A DNA stretch of 64,000 nt from DASQUK01 sp046726215 (GTDB lineage: Bacteria > Actinomycetota > Acidimicrobiia > Acidimicrobiales > VFJN01), in assembly GCA_046726215.1 (NCBI GenBank), contig JBKPAA010000008.1, positions 1 to 64,000 of the forward strand. Direction: 5' to 3'. Below the pieces are notes generated by a model. That model ran no database searches. It saw only the letters and a list, made by a program, of their open reading frames with translations, and had not been told where the DNA came from. This document shows positions 46,469-54,529 of this stretch, piece by piece. The translations under genes and the position numbers were made by a program. The number at the start of each line of letters is the position of its first letter. Position 1 is the stretch's first letter.

Positions 46469-48871
46469 ATGCATCCGGACTTGCCGCAGGAGCAGGCCTA
46501 TTTCGATCGCGCCCTGGCGTTGCGCGACCGCCAGCATGCGGTGCTCGAGCGGGCGCCGAGCCTGTCGGCTCACCCCAAGGCCGTGCTCGAGCTGCGCCGG
46601 CGGGTCAGCGGGCTGGGCGTTGTGGATCCCGACGAGGCGGTCGCCTTCGGCCGGATCGACGCCCGCGGCCAGCGCTGGTACATCGGCAAGGGCGCCATCT
46701 GGGACGACAACAACGATCTCGTGGTGGTCAACTGGCAGGCCCCGATCGCGGCGCCGTTCTACACCGCGACGCCCCGCGATCCCGAGGGCCTCGACGCGCG
46801 ACGTGTGTTTCGCTGCCAGGGCAACCAGATCCAGGCCATCGAGGAACTCGTGTTTCGTGACCTGGCCGAGGCGATCGTCGAGGGCCGCGAGCCCGGGCCG
46901 GTGCTGTCCGACGCCCTGCTCGACTCGCTCGGGCGGGACCGCTCGGGCGAGTTGGCTGAGATCGTCGCCACGATCCAGGCCGCCCAGTACGACGTGATCA
47001 GCCGCGACGTCGACAAGTTGCTGGTCGTGCAGGGCGGGCCCGGCACCGGCAAGACGGTGGTCGGGCTCCATCGGGTGTCGTGGCTGCTGTTCAACCTCCG
47101 CGACCGCTTGGAGCCGAACGACGTCCTCATCGTGGGCCCGAATCCGGCGTTCGTCCGGTACATCTCGTCGGTGCTTCCGTCGCTCGGTGACGAGGCCGTG
47201 GTGCAGCTGCCGCTGTCGGCGCTCGGGCCGCGCGTACGCATCGGCCTCGTCGACCCGCCGGCCGTGCGCCGCCTCAAGGGCGACCGACGGATGCTGCGGT
47301 TGCTGGAGCGGGGCCTGCGCAACCGCCAGCGCGTCACGACCGACGACGTCGATCTGCGCGTGGGGGGCCGGCGGGTCTCGCTCAACGGCCGGCGGATCGC
47401 GACACGGGGTCGGCAGCTTCTCGGGCGACCGCACAACGAGGCCCACCGCGAGCTACGGGCGTTCGTGATCGACGAGGCGCGCCGCCAGCTGACCCGGGCC
47501 GGCGTCCGCGACCTCGGGGCCTTCGAGATCGGTGGCCGGGGCGAGTCGGGCCGCGAGATCGACAACTACCTCGAGCGGGTGTGGCCACAGCTCACCCCGC
47601 AGTCGTTCCTCGTCGACCTGCTGTCCAGCCGCCAGCAGCTCGTCACGGCGGCGCTCGGCACGCTGCGCGACACGGAGATCGAGCTGCTGGCGCTTCCCTC
47701 GGGGACCCGCGTCGGCACGTGGCAATGGTCGGTGGACGACATCTCGTTGCTCGATGCCGCCGACGCCCTGCTCAACGGGCGGCCAGCCAGCTACGAGCAC
47801 ATCGTCGTCGACGAGGCGCAGGACCTGTCACCGCTGCAGCTCGAATCGATCCGGCGCCGTTCGCGCTCCGGTTCGATGACCGTCCTCGGGGACCTGGCTC
47901 AGGCGACCAGCCCCTGGGCTCACGAGTCGTGGGACGAGGTGGTCGAGCAGCTCCGCCAGAACGGGGTGGCGCACGAGACCGTCGAGCTCGAGCTCGGCTA
48001 CCGCCTGCCGGCCGAGGTCCACGAGGTCGCCATGCGCCTCCTGCCGGAGGTGGCACCCAGCCTGCGGAGCCCTCGGGCGGTACGGCGGACGGGCCACGAC
48101 GTGATGGTGACGACCACCGCCCCGAGCGACCTGGCGACCGTGTCGGTGGCGACGATCCGCGACCTGTTGGGCACCGGGCTGATCGGCGTCGTCTGCCCGG
48201 TGGCCGTGCGGGCGGAGCTGGCCCGCAGCCTCGACGCCGACGGGTTGGCCTGGTCGCCCGAGCTCCGGGCGGCGACATCGCCGGTTGTGGTGCTGGCGGC
48301 CGACGAGGTCAAGGGCCTCGAGTTCGACTGCGTCGTGGTCGTCGAGCCGGCGCAGATCGTCGCCGAGGCCGAGCACGGCCTGCGGTCCCTGTTCGTCGCC
48401 CTCACCCGCTGCACGAGCCGGCTCGCCATCGTGCACGCCGAGCCGCTGCCCGAGGTGCTGGGGTTGACCCCGGTCGAATCAGGGCCTCCGGCTGCGGCCA
48501 CCGAGGGAGAGAGCGAGCGGGATGGCGTCGTGGTGGACTTGGCCGCCAGAGGCGACGACGAGACCAGCGGCGTCGTCGTGAACCTGTCGGTCGTCGACGA
48601 GGACGAGCCGAGCGGCGCCGTGGTCGTGGATCTCGCCCAGGCCCTTGGCCAGGCCGCCGCAATCGGGCCGGCCGAGAGCGAAACCCTCGACCCGATCGAC
48701 GCCGCCATCGCCCGGGACGCGTTCGATGGACTCGAACGGCAGATCGCGCAGGCGATCGCCGCCACGGTGGCCGAGAGGATCGTTGCCACCATCCGTCCCG
48801 AGCTGTTGCCGGCCGTGGCCGAGGAGCTCACGAGGCTCCTCCAACCCGACCACGAGGACGGGGCCGGCTAG
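46469..48871 (+). CDS. helD: HelD-like superfamily I helicase/RNAP-recycling factor
   Basis: An 800-residue UvrD/Rep-fold ATPase of the HelD type, which removes stalled or inactive RNA polymerase from DNA. Walker A is GGPGTGKT (about 189-196), Walker B VVDEAQDLSPLQ (about 446), plus the GLEFDCVVVV and ALTRCTSRL helicase motifs. An N-terminal arm (about 1-100) and a variable insertion precede the motor. The C-terminal 130 residues are unusual: Val/Asp-rich repeats of GVVVDL then a helical end. ATG 46469 has GGGAGAAGGG upstream. Confidence 0.92.
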   Translation: MHPDLPQEQAYFDRALALRDRQHAVLERAPSLSAHPKAVLELRRRVSGLGVVDPDEAVAFGRIDARGQRWYIGKGAIWDDNNDLVVVNWQAPIAAPFYTATPRDPEGLDARRVFRCQGNQIQAIEELVFRDLAEAIVEGREPGPVLSDALLDSLGRDRSGELAEIVATIQAAQYDVISRDVDKLLVVQGGPGTGKTVVGLHRVSWLLFNLRDRLEPNDVLIVGPNPAFVRYISSVLPSLGDEAVVQLPLSALGPRVRIGLVDPPAVRRLKGDRRMLRLLERGLRNRQRVTTDDVDLRVGGRRVSLNGRRIATRGRQLLGRPHNEAHRELRAFVIDEARRQLTRAGVRDLGAFEIGGRGESGREIDNYLERVWPQLTPQSFLVDLLSSRQQLVTAALGTLRDTEIELLALPSGTRVGTWQWSVDDISLLDAADALLNGRPASYEHIVVDEAQDLSPLQLESIRRRSRSGSMTVLGDLAQATSPWAHESWDEVVEQLRQNGVAHETVELELGYRLPAEVHEVAMRLLPEVAPSLRSPRAVRRTGHDVMVTTTAPSDLATVSVATIRDLLGTGLIGVVCPVAVRAELARSLDADGLAWSPELRAATSPVVVLAADEVKGLEFDCVVVVEPAQIVAEAEHGLRSLFVALTRCTSRLAIVHAEPLPEVLGLTPVESGPPAAATEGESERDGVVVDLAARGDDETSGVVVNLSVVDEDEPSGAVVVDLAQALGQAAAIGPAESETLDPIDAAIARDAFDGLERQIAQAIAATVAERIVATIRPELLPAVAEELTRLLQPDHEDGAG

Positions 48872-48925
48872 CGTCGTCCCAAGCAAGGCCCAATGGTCGC
48901 CAAGCGGCCAGTGCCGGGAGCGCGG

Positions 48926-50104
48926 ATGCGTCTGGGTGACAATCGAGGCACAGCGAGGTTCCGGGCGGACCTCGAGACCTGGCTCGACGAGCATCAGCCC
49001 CCCGGAACGCGTGCGCTCGATCCGCCCTTGTCAAGCGGTCACCTGCCCGATTGGGCCCGGGAATGGCAGCGCACGCTGTTCGACGCCGGATGGCTCATGC
49101 CCCGCTGGCCGGCGGGGCTCGGCGGCCGCGGCGCCGGACCGGTGGAGCACCTTGCGTACCTGGAGGAGATGTCGCGCCGCCAGGTTCCCCGGTCACTCAA
49201 TCCCCAGGGGCTCGACGTGTGCGCGCCGGTGCTGGTCGAGCACGGCACCGATGAGCAGCGGGAGCGCTGGACGCTGCCCACCTTGTGGGGCGACATCACG
49301 TGGTGCCTGGCGGTCAGTCACGAAGGCGTGCTCCCGGGCGAGACGATGCCGCCCGGGTTCCGGCTCGCCCAGCGCGACCGCGAGCTGGTAGTGAGCGGCC
49401 GAGCGCCGGCGCCGCCGGGCGCCCAACATGCCGACTGGTGCCTGTGTGCGGCGCAGGTCGTCGGCCGCATCCGGGGCGGACCGGAGGACCTGGCGGTGCT
49501 GGTGGTGGACCTACGGGCCACCGGCGTGGTGCGGCCACTCCGGCCCGAGGCGACCGACGCCGCCCACGATCCCGACGAGATCATCTTCGACGATGTGGTG
49601 CTGGGCATCGACGCCGTCGTCAACGCCTCCGGCGGTGCGGGCGTCGTGGAGGCGGCGCGGGCGCACGAACGCACGGCGCGCTGGACGGCCCGCCTGCTCG
49701 ACGCCCAGCGAGCCCTCGAGGCACTGGTGGCCGCCAGCCAGGCGCGGGGCCTGGCCCAGGACCCCGTCTTCCGCGACACGGTGGCGGCGCTGCGCGTCGA
49801 CTGCGAAAGCGCGCGCGCGCTGGCGTACCGGGCGTTCGCCAAGGAGGCCTCGGGCCGCCCGGCGCCGGAACTGACGATGCTCCCACTGATGACCCAGGAG
49901 TTGTGCCGGAGGGTCTACCTGGCCGGCACCGAGGCGCTGGGTAGCGACGGCATCGATCTCGCGCTCGGTGGGCCCTTCCCGTGGCCGAGCGGCGCGTGGC
50001 CGTCGCAGTGGCTGGCGGCGTTGGCCGAGACCGCCACGGTCAACACCCTCACGGAGCAGGAACGGGTCGCCGCTCGGGTGCTCGGGCTACCGCCCGGTAG
50101 ATAG
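48926..50104 (+). CDS. Acyl-CoA dehydrogenase-fold protein
   Basis: A 392-residue acyl-CoA-dehydrogenase-like protein: N-terminal helical domain (FRADLETWLDEHQPPG, RTLFDAGWLMPRWPAGLGGRG), middle beta domain (DITWCLAVSHEG, RELVVSGRAPAPPG) and C-terminal helices (RTARWTARLLDAQRALEALV). The beta domain has lost the usual FAD-contact sequence QxMTEPxAGSD, and the RxQFGxPIG motif is absent, so activity is doubtful or unusual. ATG 48926 has GGGAG upstream; ATG 48893 is longer. Convergent with another acyl-CoA dehydrogenase-like gene. Confidence 0.8.
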   Translation: MRLGDNRGTARFRADLETWLDEHQPPGTRALDPPLSSGHLPDWAREWQRTLFDAGWLMPRWPAGLGGRGAGPVEHLAYLEEMSRRQVPRSLNPQGLDVCAPVLVEHGTDEQRERWTLPTLWGDITWCLAVSHEGVLPGETMPPGFRLAQRDRELVVSGRAPAPPGAQHADWCLCAAQVVGRIRGGPEDLAVLVVDLRATGVVRPLRPEATDAAHDPDEIIFDDVVLGIDAVVNASGGAGVVEAARAHERTARWTARLLDAQRALEALVAASQARGLAQDPVFRDTVAALRVDCESARALAYRAFAKEASGRPAPELTMLPLMTQELCRRVYLAGTEALGSDGIDLALGGPFPWPSGAWPSQWLAALAETATVNTLTEQERVAARVLGLPPGR

Positions 50105-50140
50105 CAACACTCTCTCGCTCAAGGGCGAGGGACGAGGGGC

Positions 50141-51442
50141 TCAAAGGCCGAGCACCGCCGCCAGGCCGGCGCTGGCCGGCTGGCGCTTCGGCACTCGGAA
50201 CAGTTCGTCCGCGACGACGCGACGGTGGTCGGCCGACGACCCCAGCAGCAGCTCGCCCGACTGTGCGCGGCGCACCCAGAGCTGGGCGTCGGCCCGTCGG
50301 GGGCCCCTCCGGTGGATCTCCAGGCTGCTGGCGACGATGAGCCGCTGACAAGCGCCGGCGGCCGCCTTGGCCTGGGAGGCGATGACCATCGCGCGCTCGT
50401 GGCTCTCGGCGACCGCCGCGGTGGCCTGATACACGATGGCCCGGGTTCGCTCGAGCGCTCCGGCCATCTCGGCCAGGCTGTGCCTGACGGCCTGCGGCGG
50501 TGTTCTCACCGACAGGGGAGCGGGGGGAGCGGGTTGGTCGGCGCGCCGGCCCACGGCCCGCTCCGGCCCGCCGGCCGCCCCGTTGGATCCGTTCGGCCCG
50601 GCAGACGTGTCACCGTTGGCCTCGCTGGCCTCGGGGTCGCCTCCCACCGACCGCACCGGAAGGTCGAGCGCGGCCTCCAGCGATGACTGGAACAGCGCGC
50701 CGCACACGCCGACCGTGTCGAGCGCCATGCCCACCGTCGCCATGGCGACCGTGGCCGCCACGGCCGGCGTCGCGTCGACCGTGACCTCCGGGTCGCCCAG
50801 CATCCGGGCATCGGGGACCCACACACCGTCGAGGTCGAGGTTGCCGAGGGAGCGCGTGCCGTCCAGGCTCTCGACCCGGACGAAGGTGACCTCCGCCGCT
50901 GGCACCACGAACAGCCCCAGCGTGCCGGAGGGACGCCGGGCAGCGACCACTATCTCGTCGACCTCTTCACAGCAGAGCACCTGCCGCTTGTGGCCACCGA
51001 GGACCCAGCCGTCGCCATCGCGAGCGGCCGTGGCACCGATGCTGAAGGGATCCCAGCGGCCGCCTTCGTAAAGGGCGAGCGTGCCGTTGAGCTGGCCGGC
51101 GGCCACCGCCGACAGGAAGCGGTTCACCTGGGCGGGGGAGCCGGCCTCCCGCACCGCGGGCACGAACTGCGTCGCCGTGGCCAGGAACGGCCCCGGCGCC
51201 GCCGCCCGGCCCAGCTCCTCGAGCACCACCGCCAACTCGACGAAGCTACGGCCGAGGCCCCCCAGGTCGACGTCGATGGTGAGGGCCGGCCAACCCAGCC
51301 AGGCGAGCTGGGTGCGGAACCCCTCGGCATCGGCGCCGCTGACGGCCACCTCGCGGACCAGGCGGGGAGGGCACTCACGGGTGAGGGTTGCGCGAGCGCT
51401 GTCGCGGAGCTCCAGCTGCTCGTCAGTGAACTCGAGGTGCAT
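50141..51442 (-). CDS. Acyl-CoA dehydrogenase-fold protein with low-complexity insert
   Basis: A 433-residue protein. The start (EFTDEQLELRDSARATLTRE) and middle parts (ALTIDVDLGGLGRSFVELAVVLEELGRA; DGDGWVLGGHKRQVLC) are acyl-CoA-dehydrogenase-like. In the C-terminal domain, where RxQFGxPIGxFQ is expected, there is a Gly/Pro/Asn/Ser-rich stretch of about 55 residues (about 262-316, GDTSAGPNGSNGAAGGPERA) before QAVRHSLAEMAGALE. The flavin and ETF contacts may be lost. It could be a structural partner of the convergent dehydrogenase, as in heteromeric FadE pairs. ATG 51442. Confidence 0.82.
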   Translation of the reverse strand: MHLEFTDEQLELRDSARATLTRECPPRLVREVAVSGADAEGFRTQLAWLGWPALTIDVDLGGLGRSFVELAVVLEELGRAAAPGPFLATATQFVPAVREAGSPAQVNRFLSAVAAGQLNGTLALYEGGRWDPFSIGATAARDGDGWVLGGHKRQVLCCEEVDEIVVAARRPSGTLGLFVVPAAEVTFVRVESLDGTRSLGNLDLDGVWVPDARMLGDPEVTVDATPAVAATVAMATVGMALDTVGVCGALFQSSLEAALDLPVRSVGGDPEASEANGDTSAGPNGSNGAAGGPERAVGRRADQPAPPAPLSVRTPPQAVRHSLAEMAGALERTRAIVYQATAAVAESHERAMVIASQAKAAAGACQRLIVASSLEIHRRGPRRADAQLWVRRAQSGELLLGSSADHRRVVADELFRVPKRQPASAGLAAVLGL

Positions 51443-51561
51443 GACGTACCTCTGTTGTCCTGACGTCCCCAGGACGCCACCGGGTTGGGGAGAAGCGGGC
51501 GCCGCTAGCACGACGATAGGCGCGATTCTTGCCACGCACCGAGAAAAGTTCCCGGGCCAGG

Positions 51562-52179
51562 TCAGACGACACGCGTGCCAACGCCGTGGGGCAGGCGCAG
51601 CCCGTGGGCCAGGACATCGAAGGCGTCGTCTATCAGGGCTTCCAGGGCGCCGACCCGCTCACGCTCCTGCCACACGTCGATGGCTACCCGCAAGGCCCCC
51701 AGCGTCGCAGTCACGACCAGCGCCGGGTAGGCGTCGAGACCCGGGTCGAGGTCGGTCCGCCGGGCGACCTCCTCGGTCATGCGCCGCTCGACCTCCGCGA
51801 ACCACGCTGCGCGGGTGACGGCCAGCGAATGGTGCCTCTGGATCAGCCGGTGGCGGATCACCCACTCGTCGCCCCCGGCCTGCAGCCGCTCGGCGGCCGC
51901 CAACACCACGGCTCGGAGGGCGTCGAGCGGTGCCTCGTCCTCTGGCCGGTCGAGCAGGTCTGCGAGCAGGGCTGAGGACTGGGCCGGGGCGATCCCGACG
52001 ATGGCGTCCTCCTTCGACGAGAAGTAGTTGAAGAACGTCCGGGGCGACACGCCGGCCGCCTCGGCTATCGCCTCGACGGTCACCCGCTCGGGGCCGAGCT
52101 CGTCGGCGAGGCGGAGGGCGGCCCTGGCCAGGGCCTGATGGGTCTCGGCCTTCTTTCGCTCGCGCAGGCCTTCACGCAT
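51562..52179 (-). CDS. TetR-family repressor
   Basis: A 205-residue TetR-type regulator: HTH AALRLADELGPERVTVEAIAEAAGVSPRTFFNYFSSKEDAIV (about 20-65) with the typical YFSSKEDA, then a helical ligand domain. ATG 52179 overlaps the upstream exporter stop by 8 nt (ATGCGTGA), so it is translated together with the exporter it probably represses. A perfect 9-bp operator repeat lies upstream of the exporter. Confidence 0.92.
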   Translation of the reverse strand: MREGLRERKKAETHQALARAALRLADELGPERVTVEAIAEAAGVSPRTFFNYFSSKEDAIVGIAPAQSSALLADLLDRPEDEAPLDALRAVVLAAAERLQAGGDEWVIRHRLIQRHHSLAVTRAAWFAEVERRMTEEVARRTDLDPGLDAYPALVVTATLGALRVAIDVWQERERVGALEALIDDAFDVLAHGLRLPHGVGTRVV

Positions 52180-53821
52180 GCTCTCGCTCGGGCTCACGGT
52201 CACCGTCCCCGTTCGTGGTCGTGGAGGCATGTCCGTTCCCGTTGCTACCGACGGTGATCGGCATCAAGTCCACCACGTCGGCCCGACCGTTGCTCGCAAT
52301 CTCGGCCTCGCGGGCGACGTGTCCCGACGAGGTGCGCAGCTGCTTCTCCTTGAGGAACCAGGTGAGCACCCAGCCCGCCAGCACGAGCGGTACCGCCCAC
52401 AGGAACACGGTGGTGATGGCATCGGCGAAGGCGCTGGCGGTCTGCGCCCGCTGCTCGAGCGGGAGCTGGTTGATCGCCGCGGGCGTCAGGTTCTCGGGCA
52501 CGGCGTTGCCGAGCAGATGAGTGAGCCGGCTGGTGAACACCGCACCGAAGATGGAAACGCCGATCGAGCCGCCGATGGTCCGGAAGAACGTGACGGTCGA
52601 GGTCGCCACGCCCAGATCGGCGATCGGCGCCTCGTTCTGAGTCGCCAGCACCATGACCTGCATCACCAGGCCTATGCCGGCGCCCAGCACGAACATGTAG
52701 ATGCCGGACTCCCAGCGGCTGCTGCCCACGTCGAGGGTGGAAATGAGGAACAGGCCCAGGCTCGCCACCGCCATCCCGAGTACCGGGAAAACCCGGTAGC
52801 GGCCGGTCCGGGTGATGATCTGACCGGCGGTGATCGACGCACTGAGCAGGCCCGCCATGACCGGGACGATCAGGAGGCCGGAGTTGCTGGCCGATGCGCC
52901 GTTCGCCACCTGCAGGAAGGTCGGCAGGTAGGTGATCGCGCCGTACATGGCGACGCCCACGATGAGGCTCACGGCCGCAGCGATGCGGAAGGTGGGGAGC
53001 CGGAACAGCCGCAGGGGCAGCGTCGGTTCGGCGACCCGCCGTTCGACGGCCACGAATGCGGCGAGCAGGACGGCGGTGACCACGCCGAGGCCGATGATGA
53101 CGCCGGAACCCCACTCGAACTCGGTACCCCCCCATGTCGTCAGGAGCACCAACGCCGAGATGGCGCCGGACAACAGGGCGATGCCCGCCCAGTCGATGTG
53201 CACCTGGTAGCGGTAACGCGTCGCCGGCAGGACGGCGCTGGTCACGACCAGGGCCAGGATGCCGAGCGGCAGGTTGATGTAGAACACCCAGCGCCACGAC
53301 AAGTGGTCGGTCAGGAAGCCGCCGAGGAGGGGGCCGGCGACGCTGGCGGCACCGAACACGGCGCCGAAGTACCCCATGTAGCGTCCCCGTTCCCGCGGGC
53401 TCACGATGTCGCCGATCAACGCCTGGGCCAGCACGATGAGGCCGCCCGCGCCCACGCCCTGCACCGCCCGGAAGATGATGAGCATGCCCATCGACGTGGC
53501 GACGCCCGACAGCATGCTGCCGACGAGAAACACGACGATGGCCGACTGGAAGAGGCGCTTGCGCCCGTAGAGGTCGCCGAGCTTGCCGTAGACGGGGGTG
53601 GCGACGGTCTCCGCCAGCAGGTAGGCGGTGACGACCCACGACAGGTGGTCGAGCCCGCCGAGGTCGCCGGTGATGGTCGGAAGGGCCGTGGCCACGATCG
53701 TCTGGTCGATCGCGGCCAAAAGCATCCCGAGCATGATCCCGGAAAAGACGATCAGCACCTGCCGGCGCGGCAGACCGCCGGCCGCGGGCGCGGCGGCGGT
53801 TACGGGAGACATCACTTCCAT
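52172..53821 (-). CDS. DHA2-family multidrug exporter (EmrB/QacA type)
   Basis: A 549-residue, 14-helix major-facilitator exporter. Motif A is GKLGDLYGRKRLF, the helix-1 motif is AAIDQTIVATALPTI, and motif C-like GGSIGVSIFGAVF is present. The C-terminal cytosolic tail is rich in Asn/Gly/Thr (NGNGHASTTTNGDGDREPER). AAGGAA precedes ATG 53821. It is the first gene of a two-gene operon with its TetR repressor. Confidence 0.94.
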   Translation of the reverse strand: MEVMSPVTAAAPAAGGLPRRQVLIVFSGIMLGMLLAAIDQTIVATALPTITGDLGGLDHLSWVVTAYLLAETVATPVYGKLGDLYGRKRLFQSAIVVFLVGSMLSGVATSMGMLIIFRAVQGVGAGGLIVLAQALIGDIVSPRERGRYMGYFGAVFGAASVAGPLLGGFLTDHLSWRWVFYINLPLGILALVVTSAVLPATRYRYQVHIDWAGIALLSGAISALVLLTTWGGTEFEWGSGVIIGLGVVTAVLLAAFVAVERRVAEPTLPLRLFRLPTFRIAAAVSLIVGVAMYGAITYLPTFLQVANGASASNSGLLIVPVMAGLLSASITAGQIITRTGRYRVFPVLGMAVASLGLFLISTLDVGSSRWESGIYMFVLGAGIGLVMQVMVLATQNEAPIADLGVATSTVTFFRTIGGSIGVSIFGAVFTSRLTHLLGNAVPENLTPAAINQLPLEQRAQTASAFADAITTVFLWAVPLVLAGWVLTWFLKEKQLRTSSGHVAREAEIASNGRADVVDLMPITVGSNGNGHASTTTNGDGDREPEREHA

Positions 53822-53862
53822 GCGATTCCTTGTGGAGCCTGGGGCCGGAGCTACCACCCGAC

Positions 53863-53894
53863 ACTCTAGAGAAAGTTGCAGGAGATGCAACTTT
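53863..53894 (-). promoter_or_regulatory. Promoter and TetR operator of the exporter operon
   Basis: On the minus strand TTGCAT (53885-53890, -35) and TAGAGT (53863-53868, -10) are 16 nt apart. A perfect 9-bp inverted repeat, AAAGTTGCA (53872-53880)/TGCAACTTT (53886-53894) with a 5-nt centre, covers the -35 and spacer, so a bound repressor would block RNA polymerase. It lies 51 nt upstream of the exporter start. Confidence 0.75.
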
Positions 53895-53944
53895 GCGCTT
53901 CGTGCAGCTATTCCCGCAGCGGCTCGACAGGGAACCGGGCCGAC

Positions 53945-54196
53945 CTACGCGCCCGGCTCCTCGCCCACCTCCCGAAGGGCGGCCGCGAGCGCCGCCATGA
54001 GGCGCCGAACCGTCCTGGGCGCGAGGTGCCCGACGACTCCGGCGGCGTTCGCGCCGGCGTCCTCGACGATCAGCTCCACCCGGATGTCGGCGCAGCCGTC
54101 GCAATCGTCGAGGACCGCAACGGCCCACGCCACGGGCGCCTTGTCCTCATCACCGTCGGGGTGATCGTCGAACGCGAAGTCGATGGATTTCTTCAT
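53945..54196 (-). CDS. Small acidic hypothetical protein
   Basis: An 83-residue protein: acidic start (MKKSIDFAFDDHPDGDEDK), strand pair (WAVAVLDDCDGCADIRVELIVED) and a helical end (LAPRTVRRLMAALAAALREV). Function unknown. It is divergent from the small secreted protein gene. Confidence 0.6.
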   Translation of the reverse strand: MKKSIDFAFDDHPDGDEDKAPVAWAVAVLDDCDGCADIRVELIVEDAGANAAGVVGHLAPRTVRRLMAALAAALREVGEEPGA

Positions 54197-54300
54197 CAGG
54201 CCCTTGGTCGTTTAGCCCGTTGTCGTTCCGGGATGCGTCTTGACCTGGCAATGTATCCACATCGCGGCTTGGGTGAGCCGCTTCGCGTCGCAGGAGGTCG

Positions 54301-54498
54301 GTGAGGGTGCGCGTACTGATCACTGCCATCGCGATCGGATCGCTCGCGTTGGCGTCGCCGGCTGCGGCCGACAAGTCCGAGCCGTTCGGCGCTGAGGACG
54401 GCCGGCCGATCGGGCGGAGCTCAACGCTGAACGGGCCCAACGGTTCGATCTACGTCACGGACGACGGAGCCAACGCCGTGTACGAGTTCAAACGCTGA
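54301..54498 (+). CDS. Small secreted protein
   Basis: A 65-residue protein with a Sec signal peptide (VRVLITAIAIGSLALASPAAA) and a mature part of about 42 residues. GTG 54301 has CAGGAGG upstream. The end (NGPNGSIYVTDDGANAVYEF) resembles one blade of an NHL/SMP-30-like propeller, so it may be a truncated or minimal secreted protein. Function unknown. Confidence 0.6.
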   Translation: MRVRVLITAIAIGSLALASPAAADKSEPFGAEDGRPIGRSSTLNGPNGSIYVTDDGANAVYEFKR

Positions 54499-54529
54499 CC
54501 CGTCCGCCAACGGCGCGATTCGAAGGTCC

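Noticed and set aside
45500..47446. 648-codon minus-strand open frame opposite the anti-sigma and helD genes
   Set aside because: Shadow frame spanning two real, motif-bearing genes.
50088..50102. Palindrome CTACCGCCCGGTAG at the end of the acyl-CoA dehydrogenase-like gene
   Set aside because: Overlaps the stop codon and has a 2-nt loop; not convincing as a terminator or operator.
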